In this document: positions 31,101 through 42,400 of the stretch, one piece after another | Position numbering within the stretch: position 1 is the first letter of the stretch | How the letters are laid out: every line of letters starts with the position of its first letter | Source: Patiria pectinifera | Taxonomy: Eukaryota; Echinodermata; Asteroidea; Valvatida; Asterinidae | Direction: 5' to 3' | Length of the DNA: 64,000 bases | Assembly: GCA_029964075.1 (NCBI GenBank) | Contig: CM057135.1 | Location: forward strand, 25,967,366 to 26,031,365 | Position numbers and translations under genes: made by a program | The notes under the pieces: model-generated | What the model saw: the letters and a program-made list of their open reading frames with translations, nothing else | The model's database searches: none | What the model was told of the DNA's origin: nothing

Positions 31101-34066
31101 GTCTAGGAATCGACCGAAGGTTCGGCTGTAGCTGTTGTGGGTGGAGTCTGCCGCTATGTGGATTTGCTCGTGGTATTTGCCAGCTGGAAGGCAAGAATGA
31201 ACAGTGCTTCTGATTAAGACAACTTTAAAAAAAAAAATTCTGTTAAAACTAGCCACCATCTCTGTCTAGAAAAGAACAACAAATCTAGGCAAAGAACACA
31301 AAATATAATAAAACTGTTTTATTTGTTTCTTTTTTAACACCATTAGTTACTAAAAGTGTGTGGTGCTTTAGCTTGGAAACCTAAAAAAAAAAAATCTGCG
31401 AAGCAGGGATGTAGTCACTTCCACAAGTTCTTTTACAAGTAACAGTGGATGAACCATAATAAAGGAAAGCTCATTTGAATAGCTTGTGAGTTGAGTTGGG
31501 ACTGGAGGACTTGTAATGGACTTGCAGGGACTTATGATGGACTCGACTACATCACTGCTGAAGTGAGAAATTTTTTTAAAAAATTGTAATGCTTATATAG
31601 TGCTTTCCATCATATCAATAATCTCAAAGCGCTTTACAATTATTCCCCTGTTCATCAGGCCAGGAGACAATGCAGCAGCTGATATCAGCGCACATTCGGT
31701 CCTCTACCCTCACAGGTACCCATTCATACTCCTTAAGAGAGAGGCAATCATAGTTAAGCGTCTTGCCCAAGGGCACAAACACCATGTTCCTGGCAGGGTT
31801 TGAACCCAGTACCCAAATGCCTTAACCACTGGACCATGAAGAAATGTTAAAGCTTTATAAGTGGAGTGTCATGACCTAGCAGTCAAGAACACCGGACTCA
31901 TGCTCTGGTGTTTCAGAGGCAACAGTGGCGTGGGTTCGAGCCCGCCGGGTGGTCACTTGTGCCCTTGAGCAACGCACTTAACCATTATTGCTTCGTCCTT
32001 CGGATGGGACGTGAAGACGTAGGTTCCGTGTGTTGTGTAATCCAATGCACGTAAAAGAACCCGGTGATACTTATCGCTATTAGAAGGGGTTTGCCCCGGT
32101 GTTTCTGGTCTCCCACACGGAGTATTTAGGAGATAAACCAACCAAGAACCCTTTAGTCACTGTAGCGCCCGAAACCGCCTGAGCACTCTATGGTTTTGTT
32201 GATTTTTCAGTGAATAAACACATTGTAAATTACAATGTAGTACAAGTGCTAATGGGTTAAAGGCATATTCCTGGGGGAACCCACAAAATCTGGTTAGGGA
32301 TTGAAAACCTGGGTCACAGCTCTAGATGGAAAATGAAGACAGTACCACTGTGCTAATTCACCTTCTTTTTCTTTCTCCACGTGTTGCTTTATTTTCTCGG
32401 CTCTGTCCATGTAGTCGCCCAGGCGGGTGCGTAGGGCTCGCTTCTTTGCGTCGTCTGTGGTCACTGCCAGCCAAAAATAATAGGAAAAGAGAATGCTAAA
32501 TATCTGCTGAATATTTGCATGTTGGAGACTGGAGACTCGTCCGAGTATCACCCGTTATCCACGGAGCCCAGTTTTCTGTATAACGTCTGATATATCTAAG
32601 CATGCAGATTTATGCGATCCCGCGCCTCAGCCAATCGGAGTATACTTTAAAATCGTGATGTCATTTCATTCCCAAATCAGGACTAACTGTTTGATTGGTT
32701 AATTTAAATGCAGTGTTTTGTAATACAACAATTATGGCCGGGCATATAGATCGATAAAACCTAGACAAGCTTGCGCGTATCGCGTAACATAAGAGCGCGT
32801 GACCACAGCCTTTGTTGCTGTGTCTAGGTTTTTTTTTATCCATGTCTATGACGCGACAACGGGTGAATGACCGAAGACCCGATATAGAAAGCGCCCGCTG
32901 ATTGGTCAAAATCTAGAGGTCAAGAGGCGGTTGTCTTGCATAATTAATCAGCGAATCTGCTCACATATTATAGACCAAAAATATTACATAGACTAACTGG
33001 AGACTTCAACTTTGGACAATCTAGTTTTGAGGATAAACCATTTAACCTAAATATTTCTACAAGATAAAGAGAATAAATTTAACATTTCAGTCAAGATGCC
33101 CTGTTATCAAAAGTACAACACAAAATATTGTAAAACATAGTGCAGTCCAAATTTTTCAGAAATTTGTGCTTGCTTCAACTTTTTTCAAACTCTTTTTTTT
33201 TCTTCCAAATTCACTGACACCCAGTTCTTTCTACCAACTAAATATCATACTCACTGATTATGTACACCTAAGCCAAGGGGAAAGTCACTGAATTGCAATG
33301 TTCTCATTTAAATTTGGAATATTAGTACCATGATTACTGAATATTACATCAATATTAGGTTTTGCCCTTCTCCGACGTATACACACTGTATACTCAGTGT
33401 TTAACCTCCTGAGTGAAAGTTAGTAAAAAAAATCACTCGGGTGGGTCTCGAACCCAAGACCTCCTGCTTTTTAGTTCGGACGTTTTACCACTCGACTACC
33501 AAGCTTGCGGGATTGGCTGGCTGGTTCGAATCTGATGTAGCAGTGGGTACCGCAACCAAACTATTCATAAGAATTTGCGTTGGGGTGAACTGAATCAATA
33601 TTAGGTTTGGCCCTTCTCCGACGTATAAACACTGTACACTCAGTGTGTAGTGAGTAGCTCGGTGGTCGAGTGGCAAGACGTCTGCACTAGGAAAAAAAAA
33701 TCACTTGGGTGGGACTTGAACCCGCGACTTCCCACTTTCTAGTGCAGACTAGAGAGTGGGAATTCGCAGGTTCGAGTCCCACCCAAGTGATTTTTGTCCA
33801 ACTAGGAAGGTAACACACTGAGAATACAGTGTTTATACACTGTACGTCGGAGAAGGGCAAAACCTAATATTGATTTACATCACCCTGATGCAAACTCCAT
33901 CTTATGAATGACTGAATATTGTAATACCTTTTAAAACTTCCATGAGTAGATTCAGTCCTTCCTGGTAGCACACTAACGCCTCAGTGAAACGTTCCTTGCC
34001 ATCTAACTCCACTGCCCTCTTAATCACACTAACCGCCGAGGCTTCAAATCCACTGGTGCCAGCCAT
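28190..34066 (-). CDS. MITD1: MITD1, MIT domain-containing protein 1 (complete, five coding exons)
   Basis: Exons in order on the minus strand: 34066-33928, 32463-32362, 31183-30960, 30508-30396 and 28343-28190. Every intron is GT-AG and phases close to 732 nt (243 aa; human about 249). The MIT domain is roughly 5-85, with IKRAVELD and [17 protein letters not shown] (exon 1) and [19 protein letters not shown] (exon 2). The C-terminal phospholipase D-like lipid-binding domain has [29 protein letters not shown] and [10 protein letters not shown] (exon 3), [19 protein letters not shown] (exon 4), and [16 protein letters not shown] plus [17 protein letters not shown] at the end. In mammals MITD1 binds ESCRT-III CHMP tails and stabilises the midbody until abscission. 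Introns are full of repeats: SINEs in intron 2, an M copy in intron 3, a tandem-core element in intron 4. An upstream 5' UTR exon was not located. Confidence 0.95.
28768..30290 (-). mobile_element. Family N tRNA-head element split by a tandem-core element (MITD1 intron 4)
   Basis: Outer ends CCCAAACGACATCCACATA (from about 28778) and GGGGATGTCGTTTGGG (to about 30274) are inverse and match the copy at 4405-4790, reversed. The right part holds a B-box-like GGTTCGAATC-type match on the minus strand (near 30112-30125). The two halves are separated by a tandem-core element at about 28855-30002. Confidence 0.6.
28855..30002. mobile_element. Tandem-core element (pearl/Helitron-associated type), ~172-bp units
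   Basis: Five units of 170-174 bp, with starts near 29041, 29217, 29390, 29564 and 29734, sharing GCATCTTTAATGTGACGTAA, CTGATGACGTCACGATCA and GTGTACAAAACCTATGGGG. A terminal hairpin, AGCTGTTTCGGTGTG / CACCGAAACAGCT, closes the element (about 29967-29996), and AGCTGTTTCGG also occurs at the left end (28888). A tandem core plus terminal hairpin recalls bivalve pearl elements and Helitron-associated INEs. Four of the units keep the exact CRE palindrome TGACGTCA. Confidence 0.6.
30601..30866. repeat. Foldback repeat family M copy (MITD1 intron 3)
   Basis: Ends AGCCCAATTTCATGGCGCTG and CAGCGCCGTGAAATTGGGCCC are inverse. The interior has TAAGCACA and TGTGCTTA-type words. Confidence 0.75.
31590..31855 (-). 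repeat. SINE family A copy (MITD1 intron 2), reversed
   Basis: The minus strand runs from GGTCCAGTGGTTAAGGCATT (A-box-like) through GGGTTCAAACCCTG (B-box-like) and CTTGGGCAAGACGCTTAACT to AAAGCGCTTTGAGATTATTG and a TATATAAGC tail. It matches copies at 2690-2955 and 60590-60830. Confidence 0.75.
31870..32195 (+). repeat. SINE family B copy (MITD1 intron 2)
   Basis: tRNA-like head with B-box GGTTCGAGCCC (31932-31942), then TTGCTTCGTCCTTCGGATGG, GTGTTGTGTAATCCAATGCA, CGTAAAAGAACCC and GAAGGGGTTTGCCCC. The 3' end differs from the copy at 51738-52155. Confidence 0.75.
32530..32905. repeat. MITE-like repeat in MITD1 intron 1 region
   Basis: Inverted GAGTATCACCCGTTATC and GACAACGGGTGAATGA words bracket GC-rich segments (GCGTATCGCGTAACATAAGA). 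The exact ends are not certain. Confidence 0.35.
33349..33873. mobile_element. TIR element carrying two inverted tRNA-like heads (MITD1 intron 1)
   Basis: Ends TCAATATTAGGTTTTGCCC and GGGCAAAACCTAATATTGA are inverse, continuing through TTCTCCGACGTATA. A third copy of the end sits internally at 33595. A minus-strand tRNA-like module (B-box GGTTCGAGACC at 33444-33454) and a plus-strand one (TGGTCGAGTGGCAAGACG near 33662, B-box GGTTCGAGTCC at 33769-33779) face each other. A nearly perfect palindrome centres on about 33735 (CCCACTTTCTAGTGCAGACT / AGAGAGTGGG). Confidence 0.7.
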
Positions 34067-34376
34067 CTCCTCAACAGCTAATTTTTCTTTTTTTTACAAA
34101 GCGTCCAAATGTATTTAAACGACATTCATTCTTGAAAAGATGAAGCCTGTATCTTTTTTACACAACTTCGATGACTAGGACTTCAATTGTGTTCTGAAAG
34201 AAAATAGCAGATAAGCATGACAAATACATGATAAATACATACATGATATGGAATGGGCATCGTGCATCAAAAAATTGACTCATACAAAAAAAATTACTTT
34301 CATTTTTACATCGCTTGGCACAACACACAATCAATGAGATGTGCAATGACATCAGGGGTGGTCCTGCATGGCGATC

Positions 34377-34819
34377 GTGTAGTGTAGGGCCCCTGTTTTG
34401 TTTTGATCAAATTAGAGTCAAAACTGTTTTTTATTGCTCAAATTTCAAAAATCACCTTTACAATCAAAAGCAGAGTTTTTGTCAATTCTAAGGACACCCG
34501 TTTTGCAATTTTGAACATTGTTTTGGGGTGGAAAACACTATTTTCCTGCGCAGTTTGTACCTTGTGATTCAGCGCGACGTGCGTGCTTATGGTACATCGC
34601 GCGGTGTTTCGCCATCTTTATTTTCTGGTTGCGTGTTGTCGCCGCGCTGTCATCGTCATTTTACTCCCAAATTTTCCTAAAAAATCAAAACCCTTCCCTC
34701 TATCTATGACACAGGCCCACCTGTTTATTGAGAATGTTGCCAACTAGCTTAACTAGCTTGGTCGGTCCAATAATAATTTTAAAGTGGATTTTGTTCCCGA
34801 ACCGGGCTCTACACTACAC
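34377..34819. mobile_element. TIR element family S, copy 2
   Basis: Ends GTGTAGTGTAGGGCCC and GGGCTCTACACTACAC. It matches copy 1 (21130-21554) across TCAAAACCCTTCCCTCTATC, GTGTTTCGCCATCTTTATTT and TAAAGTGGATTTTGTTCCC. It sits about 0.3 kb upstream of the MITD1 ATG. Confidence 0.7.
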
Positions 34820-34869
34820 GGAAAGATTCCCATATCTGGCCATCAGTAGCTATACATTGTATTAGTCGA

Positions 34870-35460
34870 AATTTAATTTTTTTTCAAAAATGGTAAAACT
34901 ATACATGAAATTAAAGCTCTTAATAAGAGAATTGTGATGGTACAAAGTAATTGGAATCGGTGCTTCCATTCGAAAGTTATGGCTCCTTAAAGATGCACAT
35001 CCATGAAACCTTTCTCAGGTTTTCTGGTGGAATTCTTGGAATTTTAATTTTACATTCATTTGTTTTTCATTTGTTGTCAGATTTTGTCAAGTTATACATC
35101 AAATTGAAGCCCTTGATGTGAGCAATGCAATGATGCAAACAATGTTGCCATAGGAGCTTCCTATCAGGAGTTATTCCCTCCCAAAGACACCAGACTATGA
35201 ATTCTTCTTGTCATAATTTGAGTCAATGTGACTGTGTCCCTTTATTTAACCCTAACTCCCTAGGGGGGGGGGGTGCAAATCGTATTGAATTTGGAGGATT
35301 CAGGACTGTTAGGGCTAATTAACATACTGTTTATTTTAAGTTCAAATATAGCTGAAATTTACATCAAATAAAAGCTCTGGAAAGGAGAAAGACAATGGTG
35401 CAAAAGATATTGCCATAGGTGCTCCTGTTAAGACGTTATGTCCACCCCCATGACCCCTAG
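34870..35460. repeat. Diverged ~230-bp tandem repeat, about three units
   Basis: Units share TACATCAAATTGAAGCCCTT-like and TTGCCATAGGAGCTTCC-like words (34905-34990, 35093-35180, 35360-35445). The CTCCCTAGGGGGG segment of the 20-kb minisatellite family is inserted at about 35250-35315. Confidence 0.5.
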
Positions 35461-35484
35461 CCTGCCCCTAGTCTAGTCTACAGG

Positions 35485-36205
35485 GGTATGGCTAGACCCG
35501 TGAACGTGGCGTTGTATACAACGCCACACGCTTCCGTCGGGTATTTACAAGCGACAGCATTCTATCTTTTGATCCGCTACATATAACCATGTATAATTTT
35601 GCCCATAGGTGAATCACTTACTTGTTGGGCCTCCTGTGAATTTCCGTGAATGTTGGATCTGGCATTGCCAAGAAATTTGATGTAAAATACGGCACAACTT
35701 TGTCACAACGAATGTTTTCAAAATGATCAGAAAATCAAAGACAGGCATGACACTCTGGTACCCCGAGTTCTGCATGCGCAAAACGGAAGAAGTATCGCCA
35801 GTGGGTACCCGACTAACTGTCTTACATGGCAGGATGACCGTAATACCATGTAAAATTCTGCTAAATCCACTTCCAAAGTCTGCTAAATCACCCAGTTTAT
35901 ATTGCTGTTCCATTGTGCAAAGATTTGTTTTAAGGATCTTTCAAAATATGAAGGTTTTTTCAAACCAAATGTGCCATATTTCTTTCCAATCTTGTTCATT
36001 TTCCTTCATCTTAATAATTCTGCCGAAAAAAATATTCTGCTGATTTTCTGTACAACTCATTTTTGTATGCAAATATTCTGTCAAATGTAGCCGAAATTCG
36101 GCTAGAACAGTCACTCCATTTTAGCAACCGCGGATCACAATAGAGTGTTTTTACTATAGACTGAAGCGTGGCTATGTAGCCACGTTCATGGGTCTAGTCT
36201 ATGGC
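35485..36205. mobile_element. TIR element with palindromic ends (~715 bp)
   Basis: Inverted ends TAGACCCGTGAACGTGGC and GCCACGTTCATGGGTCTA. Each end is also locally palindromic (GTGGCGTTGTATACAACGCCAC on the left). Open frames of about 100 residues on both strands inside are not recognised. Confidence 0.6.
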
Positions 36206-37075
36206 CTGCACTGAGTAGACTCTACATCATGCTGGGCAATTGCTTCCCAAAGTTGAGGATTTGAAAAAAAAAACACTTCTGTTGAAGTCATTCCAACTCA
36301 TACTCGGAAGGTGGGTTCACTTACCTGTACCTCTCAATATTCCCCCAAAATTAGGACTTCGTCTCTTAAAAAAAATTAATTTGTCAACCCAAAGTCGAAG
36401 TTCTCGCCGAGTATAAGTAGTCTGGTTCTACGACCAAAATATTTCCCTTCCTTTAACATACACACGTTAAGGGTACCGCGCATGGTAAATCATATCCGGA
36501 AAAAACATCGCATACGTGATCAGAACAGCCAGCCAATCACAGTGCCGCGCGCCTCGATTTAGCATATCATAATTAAGTTGTTCTGACGCGGCAGGCAATT
36601 TTTTTTCAGATATGATACGACCATAATCAGGCGCGGTGCCCTTCACGTGTTTACATTAAAAAAAATACACCATACTTATTACATGTATTAAACGTGCCGG
36701 ACGCAAAATCTGACGAAATCGAGAAGGAACCCAAGTTTTGTTTTTGTCAATTTTGCACTGAGCGAAACAGATTTCAGCTGAAAATCTTGACTTTCTAGGC
36801 AGAAAATAAGCCACTAAATCCTTTTATGGGTGTATAAAAAGCGTCCCCTAAAGTCTTACCTTCTAAAAACTGATTCAAACTCGATCAAAATGATGATTTT
36901 CTGTACAAGTGATACAAAAAACTCTTTTTCGGGAACTAATCCATCGATTTTGATCGTGAAAGTAGCTTTCATAACAAGAAAAACTTCTCAGGTTACTTTC
37001 TGACCTTTTAAAGTCCGAGTATAAAGGTCATTAAAGCGAAAAACACGTCATTTTTGTGACCACCTTCAACCCCTA

Positions 37076-37106
37076 ACTTCCGGGTCATTCAAACAAAAAT
37101 GGCGAT
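37076..37106 (+). promoter_or_regulatory. ETS and YY1-like motif pair, promoter-like
   Basis: ACTTCCGGGT is an ETS-type site and AAAAATGGCGAT fits the YY1 core (AAATGGCG). The pair, 13 bases apart, is common at housekeeping promoters. No transcript is anchored to it; SPATA4 starts 2.3 kb downstream on the same strand. Confidence 0.35.
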
Positions 37107-38013
37107 CGTGAATTCGGCCACGAAAAATCAGTGCTATGAAAAACTCATCAAAAGTCACTTTTTTTACGTCCAAAATGTAAGAAATCTTTCAGTGACATAA
37201 TTTTGATAACATTTCACGCAAGTTTTGAAAGTTTGGGGGCGAAAAACTGAAAGGTGAGTGTTCTGTAGCGATTTAAAATTCGGTAATTTTACGTGTGCCG
37301 AGAATACAAAAGGTCAATATCGCGAACCCGCTGCGATAGCTACCATCAGTAATTTGGTAATCCTTACTTTTAGGACACCTCTATTTTTTACAAGTTCTGT
37401 TCAAAACTGACTTTTGCAGATGTCTGTCCAGTACCAAAGTGACTTTTGCAGGCTAAAGCAGTCTTTAGAAGTCAAGAAGGTGTCATTGCCAATTGTTCAG
37501 ATGTGCCAAGAAGTATCAGAATGTCAATTTTGAGTGTCATTTAGTCAACTGTTTTGGTGAGTCTTTCCCTTCCTATATAGGAACGGGGTCCTAAAAGTAA
37601 GGATTACCAGTAATTTTTCCCTTAAATGACCTATCAGCCATCAGAAAGTGATAATAAGCCTATTCATTTGTCCTAAAAAGTCAAAATTAGCAGGAACAAA
37701 TTTAGTTTTAGGCCTACTGAGAAAACACTTACAAAATTTCAGACCAGGCAGTCCCATAGGGTTTGTGCACAGACAGCGTGACAAGTGTCAAGTGATGACC
37801 AGATAATTATGGGAATCTTTCCCAAGTGGTGGCCTATGGAATTCTTCCCCATTATACTACTCCTAGACTTTGGCCATGGGCTAACCATTAACGCAGAATA
37901 TGCTATACCAAGAAAGTGAAGAAACCAACCTTGGAACTAGAAGTAGAACTAGGAGACAATCCAGTCAGAGTGAACAGTGAAAGAAAGATCAGCGTCAAGA
38001 TGTACTTCTCTTG

Positions 38014-38266
38014 AGGGCGCTATTTGATAAATAAGGATTGTTAAATTTTGTTGAAAAAAAGTTGACCATGAGGGCGCTATTTAAGAATTGCGGGCAAATT
38101 TTTACCGATTTTTTATGAGGGCGCTATTCAAGATTTACGGGAAAAAAAATTATAAACAAAATCTTTCTTGAGGGCGCTATTTAAAAAGTCAGAAATGTCT
38201 ATATAGCGCCCTCAAAAAATTTTTTCTAGATAAAAAAGTTTCTAGATTTCTTAAATAGCGCCCTCA
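38014..38266. repeat. Spaced array of six GAGGGCGCTATTT motifs
   Basis: Starts at 38014, 38071, 38118 and 38170 (plus), then inverted copies at 38204-38213 and 38253-38266. Spacing is 34-57 bases, with unrelated AT-rich DNA between. The last plus and first minus copies form an inverted pair. Confidence 0.7.
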
Positions 38267-39434
38267 TAGTTTTTTAAACTGTCGTTCTCGTAAAAAAGTT
38301 CTCAAGAAATTAAGATACCGTCTTTAAAATGTGTGTGTTTTAAAAAAAAAAAACACCAATCGAAGATTTGCCATTAAATGTCTGAAGCAGAAAAGAACCG
38401 TTTTGCAAATAATTATGGTACAACCACATTCTTAAGGGCACTGGTTACATTAAAATAAGTTATTGAATGAAGTTAAAAAGTTATAAAGTAACCAATGAAA
38501 ACAGTAAAAAGACCAAATACTTAACATAAATTGAAAAAAATTGTTAAAATATAAAATATATGTAGAAATCGAAATTTACGCAAAATTAAACATATGAAAA
38601 ACAACACGAAAGTGACAGGACCAAAATTATTAAAGATAAAAGAAAAGAAAATTGTTAAAAATCAACATTAATTGCTCTATGATATAATGAAGTTAAGAGA
38701 TAAAAAAACAGGAAAAATGCATATGAATATTTATAAATAGCAACCACAAAAGACATTAATATATATAATTATGAAACAACCAAATTTCTTAACGAAGGGA
38801 ATAAATATTAAGAACACGTCCAAAGAAATAATATTACTATTAAACTATTGAATTAAACAAGCAAACAACAAAACAAGCACAACAGCATTTTGACTATCAA
38901 AAATAGAGCCATCACGATCATCAAAACAGGACAAACTATATAAATACAGGCGAATTTCAACTTATTGCCAATCCATGATATCAAATTTTTCTTAAAACTT
39001 GTACTTCATCACAAAAGAGAAAATCATTGATTTCCATTCGAAATTATTGGAGATTATTGGGTTTTTTTGCGTATAGACATGATAGATCCCTTGTGGCATT
39101 ATTCACATGCGAAATGTACTAGCGCGCGAAGTAGCCTACTAATCTTAAATAGCTCCCTCATCCGTCGAGATTTTGCATCAATTCTTGTATACGAACCAAC
39201 GAGCGTTCGGTGTTAGCGAAAAATCTACATGTAACAGTCGTATACAATTACTGTGTAACCAGGAAACCGCGCATAAACACTCTTGCATTGCGAGTTGATG
39301 CAGGCTAGGCGGTGTGGCCGTGGACGATCGAGAGCTGAATCTATGCGGGAAATCATATTTATTTTAATTGTTAAAAAAATCTGGTGAACTTTTACTTTTA
39401 AGAAGTTGCAAGTAGGCCTACTAAGAAAAAGAGC

Positions 39435-42400
39435 ATGACGGCGCTTCCGAGGGAGGTGTTCAAATGGTTGCAGAGTCTTGATCTCACATTCCCAATCAGA
39501 AATGTTCGAAGGTGAGTTTGTGCGAGCTGTTTGTGCCGGTCTAGCCCCATAAATGTGGCCAGTTTACTGGACTGCCTCCGTAAACATAGGCCACACACCG
39601 ACCGTATGGAAAACGTACTCGGCGAAATGTTGAACATGTTGAAAAAAATGTTGAAAGTGATTTCCACCATTTGTCCACATTGCGACTTCAGACCCAGTTT
39701 ATTTAAGCTTTAAAAGTACACTTACCCTCTTAATAACAAAATGAGAACCTCCGGCCAGTGTCAGTTGTCCAGCTGCTCATTTACGTCCTTTTCTGGAGCC
39801 TTTTTGGATTCATTCTACCTCCTTCATTGTCCGTGGTCCAACTGAACAATGCCGCTGCACAAGGGGCGGCGCAGGCCGTGGCTGTTACCTGCCTTCTGTC
39901 AATCCTTCATGTAAAGCGCCCTCAGCGTATACACTCGGCCAGCTGGCCGCACGACGCACGCACGTATGGACACGCACGGTAGTCCATACGCACGCACGCC
40001 GACGCCAGCTGGCCGAGGGTGTATACGCTTGAGGGCGCGCTTTACATGAAGGATTGACAGAAGGCAGGTAACAGCCACCGGGCCTGCGCCGCCCCTTTGA
40101 TATTGCGCGACGCCATTGTTCAGTTGGACCACGGACAATGAAGGAGGTAGAATGAATCCAAGTTGCCAAAAAGGCTCCAGAAAAGGACGTAAATTAGGCA
40201 GCAGCTGGACAACTGACACTGGCCGGAGGTTCTCATTTTGTTATTAAGAGGGTAAGTGTACTTTTAAAGCTTAAATAAACTGGGTCTGAAGTCGCAATGT
40301 GGACAAATGGTGGAAATCACTTTCAACATTTTTTTCAACATGTTCAACATTTCGCCGAGTACGTTTTCCATACGGTCGGTGTGTGGCCTATGTTTACGGA
40401 GGCAGTCCAGTAAACTGGCCACATTTATGGGGCTAGTGCCGGTCATACTAAAAAGGTAGTGTATATTTTGCCGGAGGTAACGCCGGCAAACTAACGTTTA
40501 CAAAAGGTTTGCCGGCGGCAATCCATATCAACAGAGGACGCTGTACTCTTTAAGATAAGGCTGAATTATAACATGTATTGAATTCCCACCAAAGTTGTGT
40601 AGCACAGTCGGTGCAGTGGTTATGCAATAGCTCTAGTGAGTGGAAGGTCCCAAGTTCAACTCCTGACCCTGCCACATTTTTAAGGTTTTTTTCAATCCCC
40701 AAATAAATAAGAATATTCTTCTTTTATTATTTTAATATGTCTCAAACATTTTATTGCAGAGAATTACTTTTTCTTTTTCAGATTTGTGGCTCTGGAGGAT
40801 TTTTTTTAAAGGGAAATAAAGTCCGAAATTATAAAATGGTCTGATTCCCATCTTGTTAATACAAAAATACAACGATAATATTGGCATGGAGCCAGACTAA
40901 AATTTGTCACCGGAAAATTTTTAAGTACAAAAAAACAGAATCTGCGCATGTTCAGTGCATATCCGGCAAACTAACGTTTACTGAAGGTTTGCCGTCTCCG
41001 GCAAAATATCCACTGCCTACTAAAAAGCGTCAACACAGCGTCAACACACTCCAAAAGCGTCCCATACCGACAGCAGCCAGCAGTGCATTGGTTATGTGAT
41101 ATTAAACTTAAAAGACCGACACTAGTACTAATAAAGGTTGAATTCGCTCAAAAAATTGTATCTTGATTATAAATTACAAGAGACAAAATCCGTGCTAAAT
41201 ATTGTCATTTTCCGGTCATACTAAAATGCGTCAACACAGCGTCAACACACTCCAAAGCGTCAACATGGCGTCAACACAGCGTCAACACATCCAAAATGCA
41301 TTAAAAGTGACAAAAGCAGTATGTAACCCATACGGTATGGACAGAAACAAGATTTTGACTCAAAATCAATAGGTTAAAGTAAACGTCTGAAAATTGCGAT
41401 TTTCAGTTCAAGAAAATTGGCTCTCCGTGCCGCTCCGAGATAGGCTGCCATGTTGCCTCAGTGGCAGCGCGGACCATACCATTATGCAAAAAAGTGATAG
41501 CGTTGTACAATAAACCTCAGTCCCTCACAGATCAGAGTGCACTGCAGCTGGTGTCCCTCTCTGCAGCAAGACGCCCTCTGTTTATGACAAGATTACTTGC
41601 ACACCCCTACTTAAAATGGTGTAGTCCAAGCTTTGTGCGCAGTCAAAATGGTGGACAACGGCCGTGTAAGTAAAGGGTCATTTTTTTCGCGTGAAAATAC
41701 TATATTTCTAACAACAAAATGGAAACTCAAACCAATGGAAATTCTCTTTTATTCTATGCTTTACAATTATATACCTTTTCTGTTAATTCAGAATGTGTTT
41801 TGGATGTGTTGACAGTGTGTTGACGCTTCTGTCATGTGTTGACGCTTTTTAGTGCGACCCCTCCTTGCAAACAAATCAAGCTTTTTCCAAGTGTTCCGAA
41901 TGTAGCGCAAGTTCCTTTTGCAAAGCAGTATATGTTTTTAGTTCAGCTTTCACTTCGAGAGAATCTTTACTTCCAAAACTGACAAAAGGTTTTGGAGCCA
42001 AATGATTACAGATAAATAATGCATGGACATCTTTTTATTTCTCTTGCAATAAAAGCGTAATTCTAATCTACTTCTCAAAATTTAATGTTCATTCACTCAA
42101 TGATGTTTTACTACATTAATGCCGAATTTTATAAAAAAAAAATTCTGTGTTTCTTTACTTGCAGAGATTTCTCCAGCGGTTACATTGTGGCCGAGATCTT
42201 TTCCTGGTACTACCCCCAGGATATCCAGATGCATAATTACGACAACTGCAGCGGACTGCCGGGCAAACTAGGAAACTGGTCACAACTCCAAACGGTAAAT
42301 GAATTGATGTTATACTATTTTTTGGGAGTCTTTCAGAAAATGGTGGGATGGATGTAACATTAATTAAGAGAAATTTTGCAAGGAAATGCAAATTTATCAA

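Larger units (their letters stand above)
36206..39434. other. MITD1-SPATA4 divergent intergenic region
   Basis: No exon is recognised. Notable contents are an ETS plus YY1-like motif pair at 37076-37106 and a spaced GAGGGCGCTATT array at 38014-38266. About 38300-39100 is very AT-rich. An ORF starting at 37099 (MAIVNSATKNQCYEKLIKSH) ends at a donor-like CAAAATGTAAGA, but I could not connect it to any gene. Confidence 0.45.
40440..41865. mobile_element. Outer TIR element in SPATA4 intron 1 (AAAAAGCGTCAACACA ends)
   Basis: Left GGTCATACTAAAAAGCG (interrupted by a younger insertion) and right CGCTTTTTAGTGCGACC are inverse. Both continue into repeated GCGTCAACACA (left and internal, 41027-41290) and TGTGTTGACGC (right, 41799-41850). 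A second start-like block (CCGGTCATACTAAAATGCG) lies at 41214. No coding capacity is recognised. Confidence 0.55.

Noticed and set aside
35614-36043. 99- and 106-residue frames on opposite strands
   Set aside because: Both lie inside the TIR element at 35485-36205, overlap each other and match no transposase or host family that I recognise.
38014-38266. CRISPR-like regularly spaced repeats
   Set aside because: Eukaryotic context, mixed orientations, 13-base units and uneven spacers; not a CRISPR array.
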